A stretch of DNA of 38,125 nucleotides from an uncultured Propionivibrio sp. GTDB taxonomy: Bacteria > Pseudomonadota > Gammaproteobacteria > Burkholderiales > Rhodocyclaceae. Positions 17,020-25,175 of this stretch are shown one piece after another; the first letter of the stretch is position 1; every line of letters begins with the position of its first letter. The position numbers and the translations under genes were made by a program. The notes under the pieces are model-generated. The model ran no database searches, was not told the origin of the DNA, and worked only from the letters and a program-made list of their open reading frames with translations. The stretch is from assembly GCA_937923255.1 (NCBI GenBank), contig CALAIL010000065.1:1-38125 (forward strand), in the 5' to 3' direction.

Positions 17020-17994
17020 TCAACGCCTTTGGCGCATCTCCTCCAGCGCCTGCTGGGCTTTGCGCACCCCTTCAGAATTTTCTGGCTGCGCAGCCGCCTG
17101 CTCGAACCATTCCCGCGCCTTGAACAAATCCTTGGCAACGCCTCTGCCATCGCGATACATCACGCCAAGGTTGTATTGTGCCTCTGAAAACCCCTGAGCA
17201 GCCGCTTTTTCCCACCATTCCCGCGCTTTGGCATAATCCTTGGCAACGCCTCTGCCATCGCGATACATCACGCCAAGGTTGTATTGTGACTCTGCATCCC
17301 CTTGGGCAGCCGCTTTCTCCCACCATTTGCGTGCCTTGACGTAATCCTGCACAACGCCTCGACCATCGTGATACATCCAGCCAAGACTGGATTGTGCCAT
17401 CACACTTCCCTGCGCTGCGGCTTTCTCCCACCATTCGCATGCCTTGGCAGAGTCCTGTGCAACACCTTGACCACTCTCATACATTATGCCAAGGCTAAAT
17501 TGTGCTTGGGCAAACCCCAGGGCAGCTGCTTTTTCCCACCATTCCCGCGCCTTGGCGTCATCCTGCGCGCCGCCTCGACCATTTTTATACATCCAGCCCA
17601 GGTTGTTCTGCGCCCCTGCATCCCCTTGGGCAGCCGCCTTTTCCCACCATTCCCGCGCCTTGGCATCATCCTGTTCGACACCTCGGCCACTGCGATACAT
17701 CACGCCAAGGTTGTATTGCGCATCCACACTCCCCTGCGCGGCAGCTTTCTCCCACCATTCCCGCGCCTGGGCGTCATTCTGCGCAACGCCTAGGCCATGA
17801 TAATGCATCACACCAAGGCCGTATTGCCCCCGGGCATCACCACGTTCCGCCCAAGGGCGCAGTAATTGCACGGCCTGTGTGAAATTGCCTTGTTGAATCG
17901 CCAGCTTCGCCTCTTGCCATGTTTTCTCAGGCATTTGCGCTAGCGCCAGCGTGGCGGACAGAAATAGACAGACGCCCAGTAAAAGCTTTTTCAT
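17020..17994 (-). CDS. Secreted Sel1-repeat protein 3 (seven repeats)
   Basis: The start is ATG 17994, giving 324 residues with the signal peptide MKKLLLGVCLFLSATLALA. The lead-in helix contains AIQQGNFTQAVQLLRPWAERGD. Seven Sel1 repeats follow and the protein ends VRKAQQALEEMRQRR. Repeats 6 and 7 share the phrase AQYNLGVMYRDGRGVAKD, so the gene grew by internal duplication. The gene is flanked on both sides by repeat blocks and sel1 tails. Its length equals gene 1, but the repeats are arranged differently. Confidence 0.9.
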   Translation of the reverse strand: MKKLLLGVCLFLSATLALAQMPEKTWQEAKLAIQQGNFTQAVQLLRPWAERGDARGQYGLGVMHYHGLGVAQNDAQAREWWEKAAAQGSVDAQYNLGVMYRSGRGVEQDDAKAREWWEKAAAQGDAGAQNNLGWMYKNGRGGAQDDAKAREWWEKAAALGFAQAQFSLGIMYESGQGVAQDSAKACEWWEKAAAQGSVMAQSSLGWMYHDGRGVVQDYVKARKWWEKAAAQGDAESQYNLGVMYRDGRGVAKDYAKAREWWEKAAAQGFSEAQYNLGVMYRDGRGVAKDLFKAREWFEQAAAQPENSEGVRKAQQALEEMRQRR

Positions 17995-18084
17995 CGTTTG
18001 GTCTCTCTTTGATTGATTCATGGTGTTGAACGAGCGAAGGTATGGCGAATGCACGGTGCATTATCCAGCGTTCGCCTGCTGCAC

Positions 18085-18135
18085 TCAACGTCCTTGGCGC
18101 ATTCTCTCCAGCGCCTGCCGGGCTTTGCGCACCGC
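18085..18135 (-). pseudogene. Remnant 3' tail of a sel1 gene
   Basis: The minus strand encodes VRKARQALERMRQGR and TGA at 18085, again only the C-terminal helix of a Sel1 protein. The join to the repeat block falls just after gtgcg, near 18135. Confidence 0.7.
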
Positions 18136-18139
18136 ACCA

Positions 18140-18400
18140 TCGTCACCCCTCTAGCCCGCGTAAAACGGGCATTTCCAGCTAGGCAGGCCGGGAACCCGCG
18201 TGGGATAAGGGCTTCCGGGGCGCCTACCCACAAACGCCCAATTGACGCGGATTTCAGAGATACCCTGCCTGGAATGCCCTTGGGACGCAGGCTGCGACAC
18301 CACTTTATCTGAAATGCCCAAAAGACACGGGCTTCCGGCCGGACGTTACGGCCGCTCATTGCAAGGTTCAGCACGCGGCCGCCAGCCACTACACACACTC
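18140..18400. repeat. Sel1-associated repeat block
   Basis: This copy has the ctctagcccgcgtaaaacggg start, gctaggcaggccgggaaccc, cgcgtgggataagggcttcc and cgcctacccacaaacgccc. It lies between the stop of sel1 gene 4 (18408) and the remnant tail at 18135. No gene is supported. Confidence 0.7.
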
Positions 18401-18407
18401 AACGCCT

Positions 18408-20065
18408 TCAGCGCATCTCCTCCAGCGCCTGCCGGGCTTTGCGCACCGCTTCAGCATTTTCTACGTTTTCTGTCTGCGCAGCGGCTTTTTCCAACCACTC
18501 GCGTGCCTTGGCATCATTCTGTGCGCCTCCTCGGCCATCGCGATACATCACGCCAAGGTTATATTGCGCCCCTGCATTTCCCTGGGCAGCGGCTTGTTCA
18601 TACCATTCGCGCGCCTTGGTGTCATTCTGCGCGACGCCTCGGCCATCGTGATACATCAAACCAAGGTTGTACTGCGCCCCTGCCTCCCCCTGAGCAGCCG
18701 CTTTCTCCCACCATTCGCGCGCCTTAGCGTAATCCTGCGCGACGCCTTGACCATCACGATACATTACGCCAAGGTTGTTCTGCGCCCCTGTATCCCCCTG
18801 AGCAGCCGCCCGCTCGTACCATTCGCGCGCCTTAGCGTAATCCTGCGCGACGCCTTGACCATTGTCATACATCATGCCAAGGTTGAACTGTGCTTGGGCA
18901 TACCCTTGGACGGCGGCTTTCTCCCACCATTCGCGCGCCTTAGCGTAATCTTGCTCAACGCTGCGGCCACGGTCATACATCAGACCAAGGTTGTTCTGGG
19001 CTCCTGCATGTCCCTGGGCGGCGGCTTGCTCCCACCATTCACGTGCCTTGGCCTCATTCTGCGCGACGCCGTGACCATTGCTATACATCAAGCCAAGGTT
19101 AAATTGTGCCTCTACAAGCCCCTGAGCGGCGGCGTTCTCCCACCATTTCTGCGCCTGGGCGTAATCCTGCGCGACGCCTCCTCGGCCATCTTTATACATC
19201 AGGCCAAGGTTGTATTGTGCTTTGGCATGCCCCTGCGCAGCCGCCTGCTCGTACCATTCGCGCGCCTTGACATAATCCTGCGTAACGCCTTGGCCATCGT
19301 GATACATTGAGCCAAGGTTGGTTTGTGCCTCTACAAACCCTGAGCAGCCGCTTTCTCCATCCATTCGCGCGCCTTGACGTCATTCTGCGCGACGCCTCGG
19401 CCATCGCGATACATCACGCCAAGGTTGTACTGCGCTCCCGCATCCCCCTGAGTGGCCGCTTCCTCCCACCATTTGTGAGCCTCGGCATAATTCTGGGTGA
19501 CGCCTTGACCGGTGTAATACCTTACGCCAAGGCTAAATTGGGCATTTACATGCCCCTGCGCGGCCGCTTTTTCCATCCATTCGCGCGCCTTGGCGTCATT
19601 CTGCGCAACGCCTTGACCATATTCGTACATCACGCCAAGGCTAAATTGCGCATTCACGTCTCCCTGAGCCGCGGCTTTCTCCCACCATTTCTGCGCCTGG
19701 GCGTAATCCTGCATGACGCCTTGACCGTGAAAACACATTACGCCAAGGCTAAATTGAGCATTTGCATCTCCCCGAGCGGCCGCTTTCTCCCACCATTTCT
19801 GCGCCTGGGCGTAATCCTGCGTAATGCCTTGGCCATGAAAAAACATCACGCCAAGTCTGTACTGCGCCCAGGCATCGCCACGCTCCGCCCAAGGTTGCAG
19901 CAATTGCACAGCCTGGGTGTAATTGCCTTGTTGAATCGCCTGCGCCACCTCTTGCCGTGTTTCCTCGGGCATCTGCACCACCTCTTGCCGTGTTTTCTCT
20001 GGCATTTGTGCCAGCCCCAAACTGGTAGACAGAAACAGCCAGACGCCCAGTAAAAACTTTTTCAT
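18408..20065 (-). pseudogene. Sel1-repeat gene 4 (13 repeats), frameshifted
   Basis: The gene starts at ATG 20065 with signal peptide MKKFLLGVWLFLSTSLGLA. The first frame runs to a stop at 19331, about 244 codons with five repeats. The second frame, ending at 18408, carries eight more repeats and the usual tail AVRKARQALEEMR. The switch lies at 19336-19345, where the plus strand reads aaaccctgagcag; sister repeats have four C there, so one base is missing. Restoring it gives one protein of about 552 residues with 13 repeats. A tandem duplication MPEKTRQEVVQ/MPEETRQEVAQ stands after the signal. It may be a real pseudogene, a slippage-switched gene or a sequencing error. Confidence 0.85.
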
Positions 20066-20119
20066 CGTTTGATCTCCCTTTGATTGATTCACGGTGTTGT
20101 GCGAATGAAGGTACGGCGC

Positions 20120-20125
20120 ATTATA
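20120..20125 (-). promoter_or_regulatory. Candidate -10 box of sel1 gene 4
   Basis: TATAAT on the minus strand stands about 55 bases before the ATG at 20065, in the same surrounding sequence as the box at 16560. No convincing -35 box is seen. Confidence 0.45.
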
Positions 20126-20150
20126 TCTAGCGGCTATTTGCCGCGCGTAC

Positions 20151-20197
20151 TCAACGTCCTTGACGCATTTTCTCTAGCGCCTGCCGCGCTCGGCGTT
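20151..20197 (-). pseudogene. Remnant 3' tail of a sel1 gene
   Basis: The minus strand encodes RRARQALEKMRQGR and TGA, nearly identical at DNA level to the tail at 16591. The shared stretch, tail plus promoter region, spans about 80 bases at both places. Confidence 0.7.
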
Positions 20198-20209
20198 CCA
20201 TCTTTTGCC

Positions 20210-20400
20210 CCATTACCCCGCCCCTCTAGCCCGCGTAAAACGGGCTTCTCCGGCCAGGCAGACCGGGAACCCGCGTGGAATAAGGGCTTCCGGGATGCCT
20301 GCCCGCAAACGCCCAATTGGCGCGGGTTACAGCGCCGCCCAGTCTGAAATGCCCAAAAGACGCGGGGTTCCGGCCGGCCATTGCGGCCTGCCACTGCAAG
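20210..20400. repeat. Sel1-associated repeat block, rightmost copy
   Basis: The copy begins cccctctagcccgcgtaaaac, contains ggccaggcagaccgggaacc and cgcgtggaataagggcttcc, and stops just before the rlmB stop at 20404. It marks the right edge of the sel1 region. Confidence 0.7.
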
Positions 20401-20403
20401 CAT

Positions 20404-21183
20404 TCAGCCCACGGCCGTTAGCCGCCGCCGCGCTTCGTACAGGCAGACGCCGGCGGCGACGGAGACATTGAGGCTTTGCACCGAGCCAAGCATGGGAATG
20501 GTGACGAGCTGGTCGCAGGTCTCGCGCGTCAGGCGGCGCAGGCCGACGCCCTCGGCGCCCAGCGCCCAGGCTGTGCCCGCCGGCCATTGCGCGCTGTAAA
20601 GATCTTCCTGTCCTTCGGCATCGGCGCCAATCACCCAGATGCCGCGTTCCTGAAGTTCGCGCAGCGTGCGGGCGAGATTGGTCACGGTGATATAGGGCAC
20701 GCTTTCCGCCGCGCCGCTGGCGACTTTGATAGCCGCCTGCGTCAGCCCGGCGGCGCGGTCCTTGGGGGCAATGACGGCATGCGCGCCGACGGCATCGGCC
20801 ACGCGCAGGCAAGCGCCCAGGTTGTGCGGGTCCTGAATGCCGTCGAGGATAAGCAGAAAGGCGGGTTCTTCGAGCGTATCGAGAACGTCGTCGAGCGCCA
20901 CCGGCCGCCGCTGGCCAAGGACGCGGGCGACGACGCCCTGATGGCGCATCCGTCCGCCGGCCATGCCGTCGAGCCGCTTGCCGTCGACCGCCATGACGCG
21001 CACGCCGTGCAATTCGGCATGACGCAGGAGGTCGCGCATGCGGGCGTCACGCCGCTCGCCGTCGATGAAGATTTCAAGAATGGCCTCCGGCTGGTGCCGC
21101 AGTTTGGCGATGACGGCATGGAAGCCGTGAATGAAGCCGGCAGCGGTCGATGCGGGTGCGCCGGAATGCGAAGACTGACTCAT
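20404..21183 (-). CDS. rlmB: 23S rRNA 2'-O-methyltransferase RlmB
   Basis: RlmB methylates the ribose of G2251 (E. coli numbering) in the peptidyl-transferase region of 23S rRNA using S-adenosylmethionine. The 259-residue protein has an N-terminal substrate-binding part ([11 protein letters not shown]) and a SPOUT knot domain. The three motifs are [18 protein letters not shown] near 112-129, [10 protein letters not shown] near 208, and [18 protein letters not shown] near 228. The first 15 residues are a Ser/Ala-rich extension. It lies 18 bases downstream of rnr, the usual rnr-rlmB operon of proteobacteria. All catalytic motifs are intact. Confidence 0.95.
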   Translation of the reverse strand: MSQSSHSGAPASTAAGFIHGFHAVIAKLRHQPEAILEIFIDGERRDARMRDLLRHAELHGVRVMAVDGKRLDGMAGGRMRHQGVVARVLGQRRPVALDDVLDTLEEPAFLLILDGIQDPHNLGACLRVADAVGAHAVIAPKDRAAGLTQAAIKVASGAAESVPYITVTNLARTLRELQERGIWVIGADAEGQEDLYSAQWPAGTAWALGAEGVGLRRLTRETCDQLVTIPMLGSVQSLNVSVAAGVCLYEARRRLTAVG

Positions 21184-21201
21184 AAAAATTCAATCCTCCG
21201 T

Positions 21202-23694
21202 TCAGTGCTTTGCGGATTTCCCGGAGCGGCGCGTTGTGCCGGCAGACGTGCGTCCGGATCGGCCGGGCGAAGCTTTTTTCGGCGCCCTTTCTGATGCTTT
21301 TCCTGATGCCTTGCGCGCTGTCTTTTGCGCTGTTTTTTGCGCTGCCTTTTTCACCTTTTTCGCTTCTTTCGCCTTTTTTCCGGTGGTCTTTTCCGAACGC
21401 TGCGGCGCGCCCGATTCAGCCGCCGGCCATTCGGATGGGGCGGGTGGAGCAATCTGGGCGGCTTCGTCGGCGTCGGCCAGGACAAAATCAATACGCCCGC
21501 TTTCCAGATCGGCGCGCACCAGCTTGACGCAGAGGCGGTCGCCAAGCCGGAAACGCCGGCCGGTGCGTTCGCCCAGCATTTCATGGCGCACCGGGTCGAA
21601 CTGGAAGTAGTCCTCGCCCAGCTCGGATACATGCACCAGCCCTTCGACATACACCGCATCAAGCGTCACGAACACGCCAAAGGGCACGACCGAGGCGATC
21701 GTTCCGACAAAAACTTCGCCGATGCGCTCGCGCATGTAGTAGCACTTAAGCCAGTTCGTCACATCGCGCGTCGCCTCGTCGGCGCGCCGCTCGGTCATCG
21801 AACAGTGCAGGCCGATGTCGTCCCACTTGCCGGGCCGGTACGTCGCGCCCGCGAGCAGCGCCTTGATCGCCCGATGCACAAGCAGGTCGGGATAGCGCCG
21901 GATCGGTGAAGTGAAGTGCGTGTAGTGCTCGTAGGACAGGCCGAAGTGGCCGACGTTGTCCGGGCTATACACCGCCTGCCGCAGCGAGCGCAGCATCGCC
22001 GTTTGCAGGAGCGCGGCATCCGGGCGGGATTTGACCGTTTCCATCAGCGCCGCATAATCCTTGGCAGCCGGATGCGCGCCGCCCGACAGGCTGAGGCCAA
22101 ATTCCTTGAGAAAAGCGCGCAGTTGTTCGAGTTTTTCCGGCGTCGGCCCTTCATGCACGCGGTACAGGCACGGATGACGGTGCTTTTCGAGGAAATCGGC
22201 GGCGCACACGTTGGCCGCCAGCATGCATTCTTCGATGAGCCGGTGCGCGTCGTTACGCTCGACCGGCACGATATTCTCGATTTTCCCCTGGTCGTTGAAC
22301 AGCATCATCGTTTCCACCGTCTCAAAATCGATCGCGCCGCGTTTGCGCCGCGCTTTGAGCAGGAGGCCGAACAGCGTATATAAAGCCCGCAGCGAGGGTT
22401 GCACCGGCGGCGGAATGGCCTGACCGGACGCCGCCGGGTCTGTCGCTGCATCTGCCGCCGGGTCTGCTGCGGCGCCGGACAGCCACGCCCAGACCTGCGT
22501 GTAGGTCAGCCGCGCCGCCGAACGGAACACGGCCGGATAAAAAGCATACGCCTTGACAAGGCCGCCAGCGCTGATCTCCATGTCGCAGACCATCGCCAGC
22601 CGATCGGCCTCGGGATTAAGCGAGCACAGGCCGTTGGACAGCTTTTCCGGCAGCATGGGAATGACGCGACGCGGGAAATACACCGAATTGCCGCGCGCAA
22701 ATGCCTCACGGTCGAGCGCCGCGCCCGGCCGCACGTAATGGCTGACGTCGGCAATCGCCACCACCAGCCGCCAGCCGCGCCCTTTTTTCTCGGCGAAAAC
22801 GGCGTCGTCGAAATCCTTGGCCGTTTCGCCGTCAATCGTCACCAGCGGCAGATCGCGCAGGTCGCATCGTCCGTCCAGATCGGCTTTTCTGACTTTGGCC
22901 GGCAAGGCGCGGGCTTCCTTGACGGCTTCGGGCGAAAATTCAAAAGGCAGCTCATGCTTGCGCAGGGCGATTTCGATTTCCATGCCGGGGTCGGCGTAAT
23001 TGCCGAGAACTTCGACAACACGGCCGATCGGCTGCGAATGCCGCGTCGGCTGCTCGATGATTTCGACCATCACCACCTGGCCTGCTGTGGGCTGGAGCCG
23101 TTTGCCGGCCTGTTTGCCAGCCTTTTGATCGGCAACGATGAGGATGTCCTGGTGAATTCGCCGGTTTTCGGGCGCCACCAGCATGATGCCGTGCTCGACC
23201 AGCACGCGCCCGACAATCCGGCTGTTGGCGCGCTCGGTGACTTCGACGATCGCCGCCTCGCGCCGCCCCTTGCGATCGATGCCGGTCACGCGCACCAGCG
23301 CCCGGTCCCGGTGCAGTACCTTGGTCATCTGCTTGGCATCGAGAAAAAGATCGTCGCTGCCATCGTCCGGGATGAAGAAGCCATAGCCGTCCGGATGCCC
23401 CTCGACCCGCCCGGCAATGAGGCTGGCGCGTTCCGGCAGGATGTACGCCCCCTTGCGGTTGCGCATCAATTGCGCCTCGCGCTCCATCGCCGCCAGACGG
23501 CGCACGAATGGCTCGCGCTCGGCCTTGCGCACATCGAGCAGGTCGCAAAGAAAATCCAGACTGACCGGCCGGCCTTGCTCGGTCAGCGTCTGCACGATGT
23601 ATTCGCGGGAAGGCAGCGGCAGCTCATATTTCGCCATTTCACGCTGGAAAAACGGGTCGTTTTTTCTGATTTTTGAAAGCTTTCTTATTGACAT
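21202..23694 (-). CDS. rnr: Ribonuclease R
   Basis: RNase R is a processive 3'-5' exoribonuclease that degrades structured RNA. The 830-residue protein has the expected order: a winged-helix segment (about 24-88), cold-shock-like OB domains including GRVEGHPDGYGFFIPDD, the RNB catalytic domain with the Asp cluster DGETAKDFDDA (about 287-297), an S1 domain (about 655-735), and a Lys/Ala-rich tail to the end. An Ala-rich insertion near residues 415-440 (AAADPAADAATDPAASG) looks like expanded low-complexity sequence. Start ATG 23694 has an aaggga ribosome site and overlaps the -35 box of the divergent tRNA-Leu promoter. Confidence 0.96.
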   Translation of the reverse strand: MSIRKLSKIRKNDPFFQREMAKYELPLPSREYIVQTLTEQGRPVSLDFLCDLLDVRKAEREPFVRRLAAMEREAQLMRNRKGAYILPERASLIAGRVEGHPDGYGFFIPDDGSDDLFLDAKQMTKVLHRDRALVRVTGIDRKGRREAAIVEVTERANSRIVGRVLVEHGIMLVAPENRRIHQDILIVADQKAGKQAGKRLQPTAGQVVMVEIIEQPTRHSQPIGRVVEVLGNYADPGMEIEIALRKHELPFEFSPEAVKEARALPAKVRKADLDGRCDLRDLPLVTIDGETAKDFDDAVFAEKKGRGWRLVVAIADVSHYVRPGAALDREAFARGNSVYFPRRVIPMLPEKLSNGLCSLNPEADRLAMVCDMEISAGGLVKAYAFYPAVFRSAARLTYTQVWAWLSGAAADPAADAATDPAASGQAIPPPVQPSLRALYTLFGLLLKARRKRGAIDFETVETMMLFNDQGKIENIVPVERNDAHRLIEECMLAANVCAADFLEKHRHPCLYRVHEGPTPEKLEQLRAFLKEFGLSLSGGAHPAAKDYAALMETVKSRPDAALLQTAMLRSLRQAVYSPDNVGHFGLSYEHYTHFTSPIRRYPDLLVHRAIKALLAGATYRPGKWDDIGLHCSMTERRADEATRDVTNWLKCYYMRERIGEVFVGTIASVVPFGVFVTLDAVYVEGLVHVSELGEDYFQFDPVRHEMLGERTGRRFRLGDRLCVKLVRADLESGRIDFVLADADEAAQIAPPAPSEWPAAESGAPQRSEKTTGKKAKEAKKVKKAAQKTAQKTARKASGKASERAPKKASPGRSGRTSAGTTRRSGKSAKH

Positions 23695-23716
23695 TTGAGT
23701 TCATTCCCTTAGAATG
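23688..23716 (+). promoter_or_regulatory. Promoter of tRNA-Leu(CAG)
   Basis: A perfect TTGACA at 23688-23693 and TAGAAT at 23711-23716 are spaced by 17 bases, 26 bases before the tRNA start. The -35 box overlaps the rnr start codon on the other strand, so heavy tRNA transcription could interfere with rnr expression. Confidence 0.85.
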
Positions 23717-23742
23717 CGGCCTTCGCTTCGTCGTTATGCAGG

Positions 23743-23828
23743 CCCAGGTGGCGAAATTGGTAGACGCGCTAGGTTCAGGTCCTAGTGGTGGCAACACTGT
23801 GGGGGTTCGAGTCCCTTCCTGGGCACCA
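23743..23828 (+). tRNA. tRNA-Leu(CAG)
   Basis: The acceptor strands GCCCAGG and CCTGGGC pair, the anticodon stem CTAGG/CCTAG encloses the loop TTCAGGT with anticodon CAG, and a long class II variable arm (TGGTGGCAACACTG) and encoded CCA follow. No intron is present, in contrast to the tRNA-Leu at 7913. Confidence 0.96.
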
Positions 23829-24266
23829 GGCAACATTAAACGCTGATTGCCCCGCGCCGTCAATTAAAACAAAGACTTACACACCAGGCGCAACACAGCC
23901 GCATGGGCAACGCAAAAACTCCGGCTCTCCTCGCACAACCCGCGGCATTCTATCCGCTCTCCTCCCATTCGGGAGTTCTCACGTAACCTGCGGCAAGCCG
24001 TCCCTTCTGCCCATTTCATCCCCCTTTCAAATAGTTCAACAGCGCTTCGCTTGTTTTCTTTCCGGGTGGCGAAGCCGCGCCGCAGCCCGGCAGCATTGCA
24101 GCACGTTTTGCAGCATGTTCCAAGTATGCCGGTTGCTCATACGCGCCTTGCATCGCACTCAGGGGCGCTGCCACCATGCGCGCACCCGTCCGGCGCATCG
24201 AAAACCAACAAATCGCAAGACCTGATCATCCTTGATCACCCTAAAGCCAGATGCAGGAGAAACAAT
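23829..24266. other. Intergenic region downstream of tRNA-Leu(CAG)
   Basis: No gene is firmly supported. A minus-strand frame of 60 codons at 24016-24198 (ending KKTSEALLNYLKGG) could be a gene remnant but has no clear ribosome site or recognised family. No integrase or repeated tRNA 3' end marking an attachment site was seen. Confidence 0.4.
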
Positions 24267-24312
24267 AAAAAAGCGCGCGGGGATCAGCATCATGCTGCCA
24301 AACCCCGCGCGC
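24267..24312 (-). terminator. Rho-independent terminator of the AhpD-like gene
   Basis: On the minus strand, gcgcgcgggg (24312-24303) pairs perfectly with ccccgcgcgc (24282-24273), a 10-bp GC stem with a 20-base loop, followed by six T residues. It lies 41 bases after the stop codon of the AhpD-like gene. Confidence 0.9.
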
Positions 24313-24352
24313 CGGTTGCGGATGCGAAATTCCGATCCTCACATCCGGGCGT

Positions 24353-24688
24353 TCAGCCCTGTGCGGCAAACGCATCCAGGACGCGCGCCGAATACGCCAC
24401 AGCGGCACCGGCATTCATCGCCACCGCAACGCCCAGCGCTTCGGCAATCTCCTCGCGGCTGACGCCCAGTTTGGCGGCCTCCGCCACATGCATGGTGATA
24501 CAGCCGTCACAGCGCGTGGTCACAGCCACGGCCAGCGCAATCAATTCGCGCGTTTTTGCGTCGAGATGCTGCGTCTTCTTGCCCGCACCAGCGAGCGCCT
24601 GGTAGCCAGCAACGGTATCCGGCGAAAGTTTGCCCAGTTCGCCCACGCGCGCCATCAGTTCCTTGCGGTACTCATTCCAGTTTTCCAT
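24353..24688 (-). CDS. AhpD/carboxymuconolactone decarboxylase-like protein
   Basis: The 111-residue protein belongs to the AhpD-like superfamily. It has the redox CxxC motif C60-D-G-C63 followed by H67 in RCDGCITMHV, the arrangement used for thiol-disulfide or peroxidase chemistry. The helix LDAKTRELIALAVAV and the C-terminal segment LGVSREEIAEALGVAVAMNAG are typical. ATG 24688 is preceded by an aaggaga ribosome site; a TTG one codon upstream is not needed. It is a single-gene unit with its own terminator. The substrate cannot be told from sequence. Confidence 0.9.
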   Translation of the reverse strand: MENWNEYRKELMARVGELGKLSPDTVAGYQALAGAGKKTQHLDAKTRELIALAVAVTTRCDGCITMHVAEAAKLGVSREEIAEALGVAVAMNAGAAVAYSARVLDAFAAQG

Positions 24689-25019
24689 CAATGTCTCCTT
24701 TCATCATTATTCAAAAGTTTTCCGGAAAGCGCCGAAAAACCCATGCAACCACCTCCGGACGCAGACAGCCCGCCACAGAACCTGAGATAAAAAACATACG
24801 CAATCCCAAAAACCGGGCAATTGCATCCGCCCTTCAACCGGAGGGCACAGCAAAACCACCGCCTAAATGCGCGCCATCGGCAAGTTGCAACGGCATTGAG
24901 ATTCCAGGCAGCAAAAAGTTCCCGGAAGCATCTCGGACACAACGTTCATCCGGCCAACACCCATAAATCGGACATTACCGCTATTGAGGCACTAACGACT
25001 CTTTCCAATACCACCCCAT
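24689..25019. other. Intergenic region before the RTX terminators
   Basis: The part next to 24688 must hold the AhpD-like promoter. I see no gene; open frames are short and overlap on both strands without recognisable features. Confidence 0.4.
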
Positions 25020-25072
25020 TGACAAAACAAACCGCCGCACTGAATGATCTGTCATTCAGGCGGCGATTTTGT
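25020..25072 (-). terminator. Second hairpin terminator of the RTX operon
   Basis: On the minus strand, a stem of the type ccgcctgaatga/tcattcagtgcgg (with one bulge) is followed by ggtttgttttg. The other side also has a short T run, so it may act in both directions. Confidence 0.65.
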
Positions 25073-25119
25073 CAGCGCTTTCGGAACGGGGCGCCACCGT
25101 CTCCACAACCCGTCATCCT

Positions 25120-25172
25120 TGAGCCTTGCTTCATTCCGGAACGATGGGAGAGGCATCGTTCCGGATGTGCCA
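25120..25172 (-). terminator. Long hairpin directly after the RTX stop codon
   Basis: Positions 25136-25146 (ccggaacgatg) and 25154-25164 (catcgttccgg) form a perfect 11-bp stem with a 7-base loop. Flanking gagcc/ggctc pairs could extend it. It starts within a few bases of the RTX stop at 25176. No strong T tract follows, so it may protect the mRNA 3' end rather than terminate. Confidence 0.6.
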
Positions 25173-25175
25173 GGC

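Noticed and set aside
14825..20053. Long plus-strand open frames opposite the sel1 genes
   Set aside because: They are shadows of the repeat-coding strand, lacking ribosome sites and any family resemblance.
14904..20065. CRISPR-like periodic repeats of about 108 bp
   Set aside because: The period is 36 codons and matches Sel1 protein repeats on the minus strand; there are no constant repeats with unique spacers and no cas genes.
24016..24198. 60-codon minus-strand frame between tRNA-Leu(CAG) and the AhpD-like gene
   Set aside because: No convincing ribosome site and no recognisable family; it may be a remnant but cannot be supported as a gene.
23829..24350. Genomic island inserted at the 3' end of tRNA-Leu(CAG)
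   Set aside because: No repeated tRNA 3' end and no integrase were seen, and the following gene is an ordinary AhpD-like protein.
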